In this document: piece after piece, positions 46,101 to 56,700 of the stretch | How the letters are laid out: each line of letters starts with the position of its first letter | Numbering within the stretch: the stretch's first letter is position 1 | From: Membranipora membranacea | Taxonomy: Eukaryota; Bryozoa; Gymnolaemata; Cheilostomatida; Membraniporidae | NCBI GenBank assembly: GCA_914767715.1 | Contig: OU612065.1 | Coordinates: 620,001-684,000, forward strand | DNA: 64,000 nucleotides | Direction of reading: 5' to 3' | Notes under the pieces: generated by a model | Told to the model about the DNA's origin: nothing | What the model saw: only the letters and a program-made list of their open reading frames with translations | Database searches by the model: none | Position numbers and translations under genes: made by a program

Positions 46101-49100
46101 CTGTGTTTCTGTAGCACCGCAGGCTGAAGATGTAGAGAATAAGAGAGTATTAGATCAGCTGAGACAGAATACACCTGATAGATCATCCTCCCCTGCTGCT
46201 GGCTCCAGAGTCGTATCAGAGAAACAATGGCTCCGCCTACAAGAGGAGTTACAGCAGTCGAGGGCTAAGCTTGGCAGACCCTGTGATTCATGTCAGAACT
46301 ATGAGCTTCAGTTAGTCAGAGAACAGGAGTCTGTAAAATCACTAGAGAATCAGCTCACTCAGTCCCGACAGAACGTCAAATCTCAGAAAAAAACTATCGA
46401 GGAGCTCGAGGAAAAGATGAGCTCAATCGGTGAACAGTGCAATAAACAGGTGTGTATGTATGCAAACTCGCTCTGACAGAACTAAACATTAAAATAGATT
46501 CTAAAGCTACACAACGCAAAACTCTCAGTTTCACATGGCAGCAAATATCAATAATTTAACAACCCCTCCACCCCAGACGTCACTCCTTGACCTACCCTTC
46601 TGTTTCTTACTATGATTACATTGAGACTCATTATAGGTAAAAGAGATAAGCACTACAATGCAGGATATGGATGAAAAGTATTTCGTGATTAAAGCTAATT
46701 TTGAGGAGACAGTACAAGAATTTAAAGCTCGAATTATTTCCCTTGCTAAGGAGAGGGAAGATGTGCAAAAAGAGGTATTTACTCACAATCCTTCAGTGTT
46801 AAGTGTGTAGAAGTTGGTACCACAACCAGCAGCAGTAGTACACTGACCATGTGTGATGTATAGATCATTCATCATCACACATGATGGTTGATGAACACTT
46901 CCACGAAATAACCTCATGTAAGGTAATTAATCAGATTAATTAACACTTCCAATAAATAACCTCATTTCTGAGAAGAACAACATAAATCATCAAAAATATT
47001 TGAAATAACAGATTAAGATATCAACTGTGTGTCTTGTATCTTCAGCCCTTTTCTCGCTGTGTTTCTAGCTGTTAAAAATAGAAAAAGAAAATGAGCAGTT
47101 ACTGGATATGCACTCTAATACTTCTCAGGAGATGGTAGAAGAACAATTTAATCAACCTACAGACCTATCTGTAAGTATCTCAATCAACCTACAGACCTAT
47201 CTCTAAGTATCTCAATCAACCTACAGAGCTATCTGTAAGTATCTCAATCAACCTACAGACCTATCTGTAAGTATCTCAATCAACCTACAGACCTATATGT
47301 AAGTATCTCAATCAACCTACAGACCTATCTGTAAGTATCTCAATCAACCTACAGACCTATCTGTAAGTATCTCAATCAACCTACAGACCTATCTGTAAGT
47401 ATCTCAATCAACCTACAGACCTATCTGTAAGTATCTCAATCAACCTACAGACCTATCTGTAAGTATCTCAATCAACCTACAGACCTATCTGTAAGTATCT
47501 CAATCAACCTACAGACCTATCTGTAAGTATCTCAATCGTTATGCCAATCTTCAAGGCTTTCAAAAAGCCGCCATATACCCAAACCTCAATACAGGCTATT
47601 CCAATTTGTCAAATATCAAAATAACCATGGTTGCTCTTGTCTTCACAGCTCAGCGTTTTCTCTGAGCTAATCTTCAGCTGTGTGACGTTCTATGATAACG
47701 TATGATGACTGATTTTGTTTCAGCACGCACAGCAGCTGCTTACAGAATTTAGAGAAAAGCTCATAACATGTAAATCAGCTAAAGAGCACATGAGTAATAA
47801 ACTGAATAATCAGATAAGTTTACTAAAGGATCAGCAGCTAGCAGTCGAGATGGAGGCAAAGGGCCGAGAAGAATTACTCAATCAGGAAATCTCTAGTCTA
47901 CAAGATAACAATGGTAAGTCAGCGGGAGCAGGGAAGGGAGTATTACAGTGTAATCTGAATTAGTTAGAGCTTTATAACTTACTCTCTGTATAGAATAGGT
48001 TGGTGCTTAGATCTCTTGATCACATACTTTGTTACTTTTCCTCTGAGCAGTTAATACATATCTAATATGTATCTGATCTGAGGAAATAATGGAAGTTTGT
48101 GGTTGATATATTGGTACATGGGGAGACATTATGTTTTTAAAAAAGATAGAGAAAAGACAACTTTGTCCCAGAGCATATGGGGGAATTTTCATCAGTGAAT
48201 GTCACATATATTATTTACATGTACCAGATCATTTGGTAATTGTCTTTACCACATTAATATGATGCACATTTAGCTTGTAATTTGCCTATTTGCAGTAAAA
48301 TTGCAAAGTATTGAGTCAGAGTTGAATAGAGAGACGAAACTGAGAGAGGAATTAGAAGAGAAAATACAGAAAGCAGAACAAGCCAAAGAATCATCTAAAA
48401 TTACAGAAACTCAACTAAAATCACAAATACAGACTTTACTTGGTGATACTGTAAGTGTGGTGGCTACCTCATACAAATATCCAAATATTTATCTGACCTA
48501 TTTATCTGAGGGTGCACTCAGACGCTGACCTGTTTATCTGAGGGTGCATTCAGACGCTGACCTGTTTATCTGAGGGTGCATTCAGACGCTGTATTGGTTT
48601 AAATGGTTATTATGAGTAAACATCTTCATACCAAAAAGCCAATATAGCTAGAAATTGAGACCTGAATTAGACCCAAGTGTTTTGTTTTTTGTTTTGTTCT
48701 CTGTTTATTGTCTTAAATAACTAAAATTTAGTAGGGATGACTGAAAATTAAAAACAATAAAAAAACAAAAGGAGTGCCAGATAGTCCGAGACTAGAGTTG
48801 AGGCAATCCTCCATGCGGCCGACGCAGGCCACCGCAGATCCAGGCCCCTCACGGAGCTGGAGTCAATCCTCCATGCGGCCGACGCAGGCCACCGCAGATC
48901 CAGGCCCCTCACGGAGCTGGAGTCAATCCTCCATGCGGCCGACGCAGGCCACCGCAGATCCAGGCCCCTCACGGAGCTGGAGTCGATACTTCATGCGGCC
49001 GACGCAGGCCACCGCTGATCCAGGCCCCCAACAGAGCTGGAGTCAATCCTCCATGCGGCCGACGCAGGCCACCGCTGATCCAGGCCCCCAACAGAGCTGG

Positions 49101-52100
49101 AGTCAATCCTCCATGCGGCCGACGCAGGCCACCGCAGATCCAGGCCCCCAACAGAGCTGGAGTCGATACTTCATCCCAGAGGCGAGCCGCCAGGGCTCCC
49201 TTGAAGGCCTGCAGAGGAAGATCAAGCATACCCAGAGCATAGCCAGATATCAGCTCAACGCCAGAGTAGAATATCGATCTCCTCCCCTTTTCAGTTTTAA
49301 TTTGAAGTAGTTTTAAAAATTTGGATTTGTTTCTAGAATTAAAATCATGGTCAATTTTCAGAGTTTTCAATAAATTTTCATCATTCTTTAGCAGATTATA
49401 CATGAAAATAATTAATGGATACTTGAAAAGCATATTTATTATAGGCATAATATAGGATTCTTGAAATTTATTAGTTTCCAGGTGATCTAAAATTTGATTT
49501 GTGACAATTATTTCAGCTATTTTAGACACCGCACTCAAGACGAATATTGGGCTCATTCACTGACCCCTTCTTAAAAATTGATGTTATTTTCGCAACTTTA
49601 AGGCAGTCAGGAAAGACTGAGTTGTTTAATGAAAGGTTTATGAGCTCAGTCAAGATGGGGGTCAGAGTCATTTTGTTTTCTTTTAAAACTCGTGCACTGA
49701 TTTTATCATAACCAGCAGACTTTTTAACCTTCAAACTTTCTATAATTTTAAAAACCTCTCCAGAATCAATTTCATGAAATCTAGAGTATGGCACAGAAAC
49801 GGGGGACGGAAAATATTTAGTAAAATTGGATATACCTTGTAGATGGTTAGTTAGATTTTTGCCTATATCAGTATAATAGTTGTTAAACGTGTTGCAAATT
49901 TCTGTTTGCTCAGATATTTCCTGGCCATCAACATTCAAAACAGCTTGGAGTGTGCTAGGTTTTTTCTTACTTATCAATTCATTAACAAATTTCCATTTCT
50001 CGTTTTGGTTTTCCTTGCACTGTTCATAGCGATGTGTAAAATAGTCTTTCTTTGCTTTATTTATTTCAAAAGTCACAAGATTGCGGTATTTATTGTATTT
50101 TCCCCTGAAAGATGTGTCGAAGGGTGATTTTTTCACATCCCAATGCATTTTTGTCCGTTTTGAAACAAGATCATGGAGACGACTGTTCATCCAGGGTTTG
50201 TTAAATGTGTGCTTGTAGTATTTTGAGCTGCGGGTTTTAGTGCACTGAGCGATTATATCGGAAAGCGTAGTTTGAAATTTTTCCATGGACACAGATGCGT
50301 TTTCATTGATACTGGCATTCCAATCTTGGGCTTCAACTAGCTTTTGAATTTATGAGTAGTCAGTTACAGTTACGTTATAATAATCTAGTAGAATATCTGT
50401 GATAATCTCTAACCTTCTCAGTGTGTTTTGTGTAGAATGATCTGAAATCGAGGAATACACAATTAACTGATAGATTACGTAACGTACAGCTAGATCTGAA
50501 TAACAGCGAATCAGTGCAGAAAGATTTCGTCAAACTATCACAGCAACTTCAGGTTAGTCATGACGTCACACAGTGCGTCACGTCATGTAGTCATATAGAG
50601 CAGTGTGTGTTTCGCAGCAATGCATAAACGGGTAGTAAAGAATGTGCTATGCAGCATCAGCTTAGTGCATGACGCGGTGCAAAACTCAAAGTAGTTGCTG
50701 ACTCTAAGATGGGTAACACTTTAGTTTAGGGGAGGTGCCAAGACATTGCTGTAATAATGATACAGCACAGGCTAAATAATAACAGGAACAGGAAACTGCT
50801 CTGTGGTATTCTATATAAGCTGAGTGTGAGTACCTGATGGATGAAATGTTTCACAAGAATTCTAGCTGAATAATCATCCGAATTATATTTCGTATTTTTC
50901 CCTATGCATAAGGTGCAATCTGCTATTAATCAATGAGAAGTTGTTTGAAACCTTGGTTGCCCTTTAAATTCAGCTCTCACTATTAATACATCAGTAGCGT
51001 GAAAGAGTCGAACTCCCCATTGTGCCTCACTCGACAGTATCAGCATAGTCAATCAGAGGGACAGAAACCTCAAACTCTCCATTAGACAGCTACACCAGGC
51101 TATGCTTCTAGTTTTGATTTTCTAGCGCTCCTAAACATGGAAGTAAACCTCTGTAGCCAGCTTGAATAGTCATCTATTATTAACATGGAAGAGGTATACA
51201 CCCGAGGGTGCTCGTAGCTGGAACAATCAACCTCGAAAGCTCCCCCAATGTGATTCGAACCCACAATTCTTGCGGCACTATTCGCCTGGCAGTGAATAGC
51301 AAGCGCGCTAACCAATTGCGCCATCTCACCATCAAAACATCCATTTATTAGGGTTATGTTCTCATGTAACTTTCCCATGGCACAATGACTTGATATCCTT
51401 GATTCATTCATCAAAAAGATTTTGATAACAATTGAGTTGCTTGAAGCCAAAACATCAAAGAAATCTTTGGATAGAAAGAAGTTCCTCCTATGTTCTATAC
51501 AACTAATAAGAAAAAGAGATTTCATTTCAAATTCAAATCTATCTTTTATAGGTTGGCCACATTTCTCACTTGCTCATTTAGTTGTTGAGCGCTCCGTACT
51601 ATTGGAATTTTCCAAACTTATATGGATTTTTGGTGTTTGAAAATGTTTAAATTTGAGCTCATAACGCCAACTTCACTATTCCACAGCTTAATTTTGTGGT
51701 TTAAGATTTAATACCTCTAATGGGTTTGACAAGCGCCGTCTCCATCATATCATCGGGAGTATGGCAAATATAGAGCAGGGAAAATATAAGAGAGTTATTA
51801 GATTACCTCTCAGAAAGTAATTTATATATAAAACTGTTCTGTGCTCTTATCCTAAGTGGATGAGGTTTAGTACTAATTGGAAGATTTCTGTCTAATCACA
51901 GATACAGCTGGAAAAGATACGCCAAGCCGAGACAGAAGTAAGATGGGAGTATGAAGATGACATCACTCAGTGTAATAACTGTTCTATACAATTACCCTCA
52001 AACCGGGACAAGGTACGCATTATTATCAGAATGTATTTGGACCAAGTATACAATGTACAATGTACGATTAGGTGATATTGGTGCCGTGTGTATGCTATGT

Positions 52101-53195
52101 ATATTCTTTAATTTTGATTCAGGTTGTTGGGAGCTATTGGGTGTTCAGATGCATTCTAATTTAAATGGGCAGTGAGGGACCATATCACTAAAATATATAA
52201 ACTGTGTAAAAGTATAATGCCATGTGTTACAATGTACTGAATAAAATCTGTAATGTCTTGTCTTTAGGACTGGGAGAATAGTAGTATGAGACTGTGATCT
52301 CTAAAGAGCATGTATCGGTGGACAATGTTGGCTATTATTGCTAGAACATATCTTTATTGCTTAGTGTTAGTGGAGGGTGAATGTACCATACACACAGTCA
52401 TACACACAGTCTAGGGACACAGACATACACACAGTCTAGGGTTGTAGTTGCTCTAGGTGTTGTGGTATGTGGTAGGGAGAGGAGAAGCCAGGGACAATCC
52501 TTAGAAACAGCAGCAATAATGTAATCTAGGACATCCCACTTGATAGATATAGAGGGAATAACTATCCCTATCAAAGCTCCATAACTTTAGTGATAGCAGC
52601 GTAACTATTCATGAGGAAAGCGAGGTGATATTATTTTTCGTGGTAGCAAAATTTTGAGAAAGGCTTCTATTTTCAGTGTACTGAAATAAGTAGTATTAAT
52701 AGAAATCCAGAGTCAAAATCTGGTGTTAAATGAACATGTCTTAGAATGGATCACTACATAAAGTAGTCAGTCTGCACCAGATCAGACAATCGACGTTATG
52801 TAATAACTGTCTCCTCTTGATTACCTGACCTTGGCTGTTTTAGTCTTACTTTAGGGATTAAATCTCACACAATATCAGCATATCAGGAGTTTGTACTCTA
52901 GATGTGTAAACTTTTTGTGCTTATTCCTAAGCTCACTAATATAAGTGGACTTGATTGTACATGTGAAAAAATATCCAAATGGGCGTGTGGTTGTGCTGTT
53001 AGATTGCATCTGATATTACTTTTACAGCACCACTGTATGCACTGTGGTAAGATACACTGCCAGGAATGTACATCTAAACTAGTGAGAGCTGGACCTAAGA
53101 GGAGACCCACTAGAGTATGTGATGTGTGTCATACTATACTAGAGAGCGACGCCACCCCTTACTTCAGCTCAGAGTCCAAACCCACCACCTCCTAG
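40181..53195 (+). CDS. RABEP1: Rabaptin-5 with C-terminal FYVE zinc finger
   Basis: Eighteen exons: 40181-40328, 40764-40838, 41048-41188, 41623-41755, 42040-42205, 42871-42939, 43632-43767, 43994-44152, 44638-44735, 44908-45154, 46115-46449, 46637-46774, 47069-47170, 47724-47913, 48296-48450, 50436-50552, 51902-52012 and 53028-53195. All phases join, giving about 895 residues. Coiled coils match human rabaptin-5: GQKRAYFMDIY near the start, DLEMYVAVLAKQK, LTWQMANDQFLEAQRLLM, LGRPCDSCQNYE, and VQKDFVKLSQQLQIQLEKIRQAE in the Rab5-binding region. Rabaptin tethers early endosomes by binding Rab5, Rab4 and Rabex-5. Unlike the human protein it continues into a FYVE finger (CNNC, HHCMHCGKIHCQECTS, RVCDVC), which would add PI3P binding. 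The start at 40181 fits the human spacing to QKRA. Intron 13 begins with an amplified donor; intron 15 holds a dead LINE. Confidence 0.93.
43151..43400 (+). repeat. tRNA-derived SINE in rabaptin intron 7 upstream half
   Basis: The head has a strong A-box (TAGCTCAGTTGGTTAGAGCG) and B-box (GGTTCGAATCC) at about 43155-43225, with an insertion between them and no acceptor stem, so it is not a functional tRNA. The tail (CACTGCAGTC, ACCTGCCTGCAAACTG) is shared with 10840-10970. It sits between rabaptin exons 6 and 7. Confidence 0.82.
43785..43870 (+). repeat. CTCTGTATCTCCT tandem repeat beside the rabaptin exon 7 donor
   Basis: About six imperfect units of CTCTGTATCTCCTCT starting less than 20 bp after the donor at 43768. 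It is pyrimidine-rich and non-coding. Confidence 0.75.
45855..45911 (+). repeat. (TTTG)n microsatellite in rabaptin intron 10
   Basis: About 14 perfect TTTG units. It creates spurious CLFV-type frames. The surrounding intron (45155-46114) is otherwise AT-rich with TATA/TGTA-like simple sequence. Confidence 0.9.
47149..47538 (+). repeat. 32-bp minisatellite amplifying the rabaptin exon 13 splice donor, 12 copies
   Basis: Units of the last 22 nt of exon 13 (ending ACAGACCTATCT) plus the first 10 nt of the intron (GTAAGTATCT). GTAAG starts at 47171 + 32n up to 47523. Copy 2 has lost the donor (CTAAGT). Copies 3 and 5 have single changes upstream of the site; the others are near-identical. Only the first donor keeps the reading frame open, because continued reading meets an in-frame TAA in copy 2. 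Confidence 0.93.
48495..48590 (+). repeat. Three 32-bp direct repeats after the rabaptin exon 15 donor
   Basis: Units GACCTGTTTATCTGAGGGTG plus 12 nt, at 48495, 48527 and 48559, 96-98% identical. They lie 45 bp into intron 15. Confidence 0.8.
48790..49190 (-). repeat. 60-bp GC-rich minisatellite, about 6.5 copies
   Basis: Unit CCATGCGGCCGACGCAGGCC plus 40 nt, period 60. It is much richer in GC than its surroundings. It directly follows the 3' end of the LINE fragment at 49190-50340 (in LINE sense), so it may be the tail of that LINE. Two sub-types (CTCACGGAGCTGG and CCAACAGAGCTGG) are blocked rather than mixed. Confidence 0.85.
49190..50340 (-). pseudogene. Dead LINE fragment in rabaptin intron 15
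   Basis: From 50292 the frame reads HTFNKPWMNSRLHDL, then KSAGYDKISARVLKEN and KVAKITSIFKKGS, the linker and first RT block of a LINE. A small deletion near 49545 shifts frame before VLSAVSKIAEIIVTNQ. The palm with YADD is deleted, and the C-terminal block (KYPLIIFMYNLLKN, FNSRNKSKF) follows directly. Different from the intact LINE at 232-4426. The strand is opposite to rabaptin. Confidence 0.85.
51245..51335 (-). repeat. tRNA-derived SINE head in rabaptin intron 16
   Basis: Minus-strand A-box TGGCGCAATTGGTTAGCGCG (51301-51323) and B-box GGGTTCGAATCA (51251-51262). The flanks do not pair as an acceptor stem, so it is a SINE or tRNA pseudogene. The internal sequence differs from the SINE at 43151. 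Confidence 0.78.
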
Positions 53196-53365
53196 TGTTG
53201 TGATATCGTTTTTTTTGTTAGTCATAGTTTTCTCTCATACATAGTATGCAAGGACACTGTGACAAAGATTTGATTGTCTTTTCTGTGATATACCATCATG
53301 ACATTGAATGTTATTTTTATCTCTCTCATAAGTGGTGGGAAGCTCAGCTAAGAATTAATAGTATT

Positions 53366-53371
53366 AATAAA
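53366..53371 (+). terminator. Poly-A signal of rabaptin-5
   Basis: AATAAA 170 bp after the stop. The convergent HCN gene has AATAAA on the minus strand at 53474-53469, so the two 3' ends are about 100 bp apart. Confidence 0.65.
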
Positions 53372-53727
53372 GCCGGCCGGAGATATTAGTACTCCTCCTC
53401 CTCCTAAGTTATCCTGCTCTGCCCAGTTTACTTCTACAGCTTTACGCTCTTTGCAATTATGTATATATTTTATTGAGATTCATCAAAATACATCTCCATC
53501 AAGGTTATGGCATACTCACTCATAGAACTTGTTCTGTATATAAATAACATCAGCACAACATACGCGGCGTTTAAAATTGGCATTTGGGGAATTGATAATA
53601 GCGCTCATGAGTTGAGCAATTGATTTTTAGGTGTATCACAGATATTGGAACTAGGAAAGTACTGGAGTTGTGAAATGTAAAAATATGACTGAGCTTATAT
53701 GGAATGCTGGTCATAAGAAGAGAAAGT

Positions 53728-56700
53728 TCAGTCTAAACTAAATCTCACTCTCTCATTCTCTTCAATATCTGACATTTCTCCATCATCCATAGTAATGGTA
53801 ACTCTAGGAGGGATGAGAGGGTTGAATACTTGACTGTCTGTACCTGTACCACCATTAGATAGTGGTGTAGAGCAGCACTCTTTGTCTGGTGTATTCGGCT
53901 GTGTACAAGACGCCTTACGTTTGGAGAGTTTATCCCAGAAGGCAGTAGGAGGTCTCGGGCTCTCAGATTTACGTCTAGGGTATCTTTTAAAACTAGGTGA
54001 TAACGAGCTGCGTCTGCTGTTGTGCTGTGAAGGTGATGATATATCACCCAGACTCCTTTGTTCTTTAAAGTCCATAGGCTGCCCAAATAGCTGCACATCT
54101 GCTGTGCTCTTTGTACGTCTAGCTAAGCTGGATGATATATGAGGTACCAGTACTAACTGATTAATGGCACTTTTACACCTTGACATAGAGGACTGCTGCT
54201 GTGAGGTTTGAGTGAGTCCAGTTCGCATAGAAGTTGAGCGGCTATGTGGAGAGAACTCCTCGGAATCTTTAGTGAAGAAACTTTTAACTACTGTGAGAAA
54301 CTGGCTGTTAGATTCCTTGGAAGGAGTCGAGTTTGTGACTCTATCTGTTTCATCTTCTGAAGAGTCCAGATCCCCGACCTAAAATAAATGATACCATGTC
54401 ACCAAATGCAGGTCACCACAGGTAAGTTGATCTGCAGAATAAATGCTTTAATAGAAATCAAAAAATCCTCATTCCCGTAATTATTCTCGTAAAGACAATC
54501 CAAGTTTTCTGTTATTAAATGCTTTCAAATTTCTTGAGAAGAAAATGTGCAGCATACAGATTATATTCTTGAACAAAAGAATTATATCTATTCCGTCATG
54601 AGATTTCACTACAGGAGTGCCTATTGTCCTTTCACTGGACAGAAAAAATATGGATTTACTGGAACAAGCCATGACAAAGCCGAAAATGATTCCAAATCAA
54701 AAAATGTGACATTACATCAAATCAATTCTATGCTAAAGTCAGTCAAACCACCTATGCCTGCTCTAGTAAAATTCTCAACCAATCATATTGTTCAGCAACA
54801 ATGACTTTCAGATTTTTCTCTCTCAAGGAATTTTACTTCCCTGTTTCTCTCTATTTCATGTGAACGCAATCCTGCATTGCATCAAACTCCACAGACAAAA
54901 GCATTCACAGCTCTCCCAAACCAATAATCATGAAAATATTTATATATACTGATATGATATGGCCGTACCTGAAATACACGTTGGATACCATTGATATCAT
55001 CGAGTAAGCTCTCGCGTGAGGTCACTAGGTTAGGATCCTTCCCGAGGGTATGCAGCCGCTTAGCTGCGATAGTCTCCAGCGTACGTCTCATCAATGGATA
55101 GTTTTCTAGTATTCTGTCAAAATGCTCTTTGGACAGCGAGAAGAGGTTACAATAGGAGGCTGCTCTCACAGTCGCTGTTCTTTTCTGCTGTGTCAGCAAG
55201 CAAATCTCTACAATCCAAAACATTGGACAAATTAAGATGATTCTGCCTTCATGCTTACAGTTGCCCTCATCCTCCCTCGGGGACATGTGGGGGTCTCCAC
55301 ATTTGCTTATGCATGCGGTTTTAATGCACCATCTGACTTAAAGTACAGACAATTTATTTCCTTTTATTATAAAGATATGCAAAACAGACTAGGATAACCT
55401 TAGCCAATATGCTCGCTCTGATTGGCTGAGACAACCTATGACAGACAGAGGTCCCTCGAGGTATGATAACTACATTTAGTTTGGTCATCAATGTTGATGA
55501 AGGCTGATATAAATAATTAAGTCTTGTATAAAGCAATGGGTTAGTCCTTGTATAAAGCTACTTTATGACTTACCTCCAAAATATGAACCATCGCCTAGTC
55601 GAGTGACAACTTTTCCTTTATCTGTGATTATTTCTATCAGACCTACAAGCAAAGTGACAAGTTTAGTTATGAAACACTTCATTCCTTATCTTATAGCGGA
55701 TCAAACTCACACTGCTGATAATTAGCACAATGTAGATACTAACTAAACACAATCTCGGTATATTATGCTGCTGAGTCACTGCAATTTGATAATTCTGTCT
55801 AAAGTTTGCTATCAGTTGAACCAAGGAGTTGGGCAAACTTTCAGCGCTTCTGGCATGAATGTGAATTAGATCAGGCCTGTACATTATTCAGAATATCTCA
55901 TTGCAGTGTTAATTTATTTCTTATAAAAGTTAATAACACTCAAAACGGTAAAAAATAGGGTGCCATTTTGGTAGTACAATTAGAAAGCTGACCTTCCTGT
56001 ATGAAGAACATTCGATCTCCCTTTGTGTCCACTTTGACGATGATATCTCCTGGCTGGAACATCTCAAACTCCAACTTTGTTATAACATCAGTAACGAAGC
56101 TGTTATCAGCATTCACAAAGAAGGGTACGTTCCTGATTAACTCGCGACAGTTGTGATATATCACATCCTTAAACAACAACACATATCATCTAGAAATAGC
56201 CTCTAATCAGCACTTGGACTCGTTTCATGTTTTGTGGTAAAAGATGGATTGCATGTGGTCTTATTTTGTGCTCAAGCGCAAGTATGTACCACATGCTGGC
56301 ATAGAGTTGTGCTTACCTTTCTCAAGCTATCTGATATTTCTGATAAGATGGCTGCTTCGTCAAATAATTTGCCTCCAAATCTATGGTCATAGTAGTCTGT
56401 GATCCTCCTACGAAGATCTGGTGGCAATTTGCGATATATCATGTACTCGTTCACTTGTTGAAGCTGGAAGATATAAATAAAATACCGGTGACATGACTTC
56501 TAGGTTCCTAAATACTAAAAAATATAATAAAGCAGTCTGATTGCTGCTGTGGATTACTCACATGGTCTCTGAACTGACGGCTCGAGGTGTCAAACGACTG
56601 GATTAATGTGGTCGCATGTCCGATAAAAAGTGCATAACAGGTAGCTCCTGCCAGCATACTGGCTATAGTCAGCCATGTATCGGTCATATTCCTCGGTGGG

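Noticed and set aside
48774-49310. 178-residue plus-strand frame with RPTQATADPGP repeats
   Set aside because: Generated by the 60-bp minisatellite (60 is divisible by three). It lies in a rabaptin intron opposite a LINE remnant.
51245-51335. Functional tRNA gene on the minus strand
   Set aside because: Promoter boxes are present, but there is no matching acceptor stem and the spacing is irregular.
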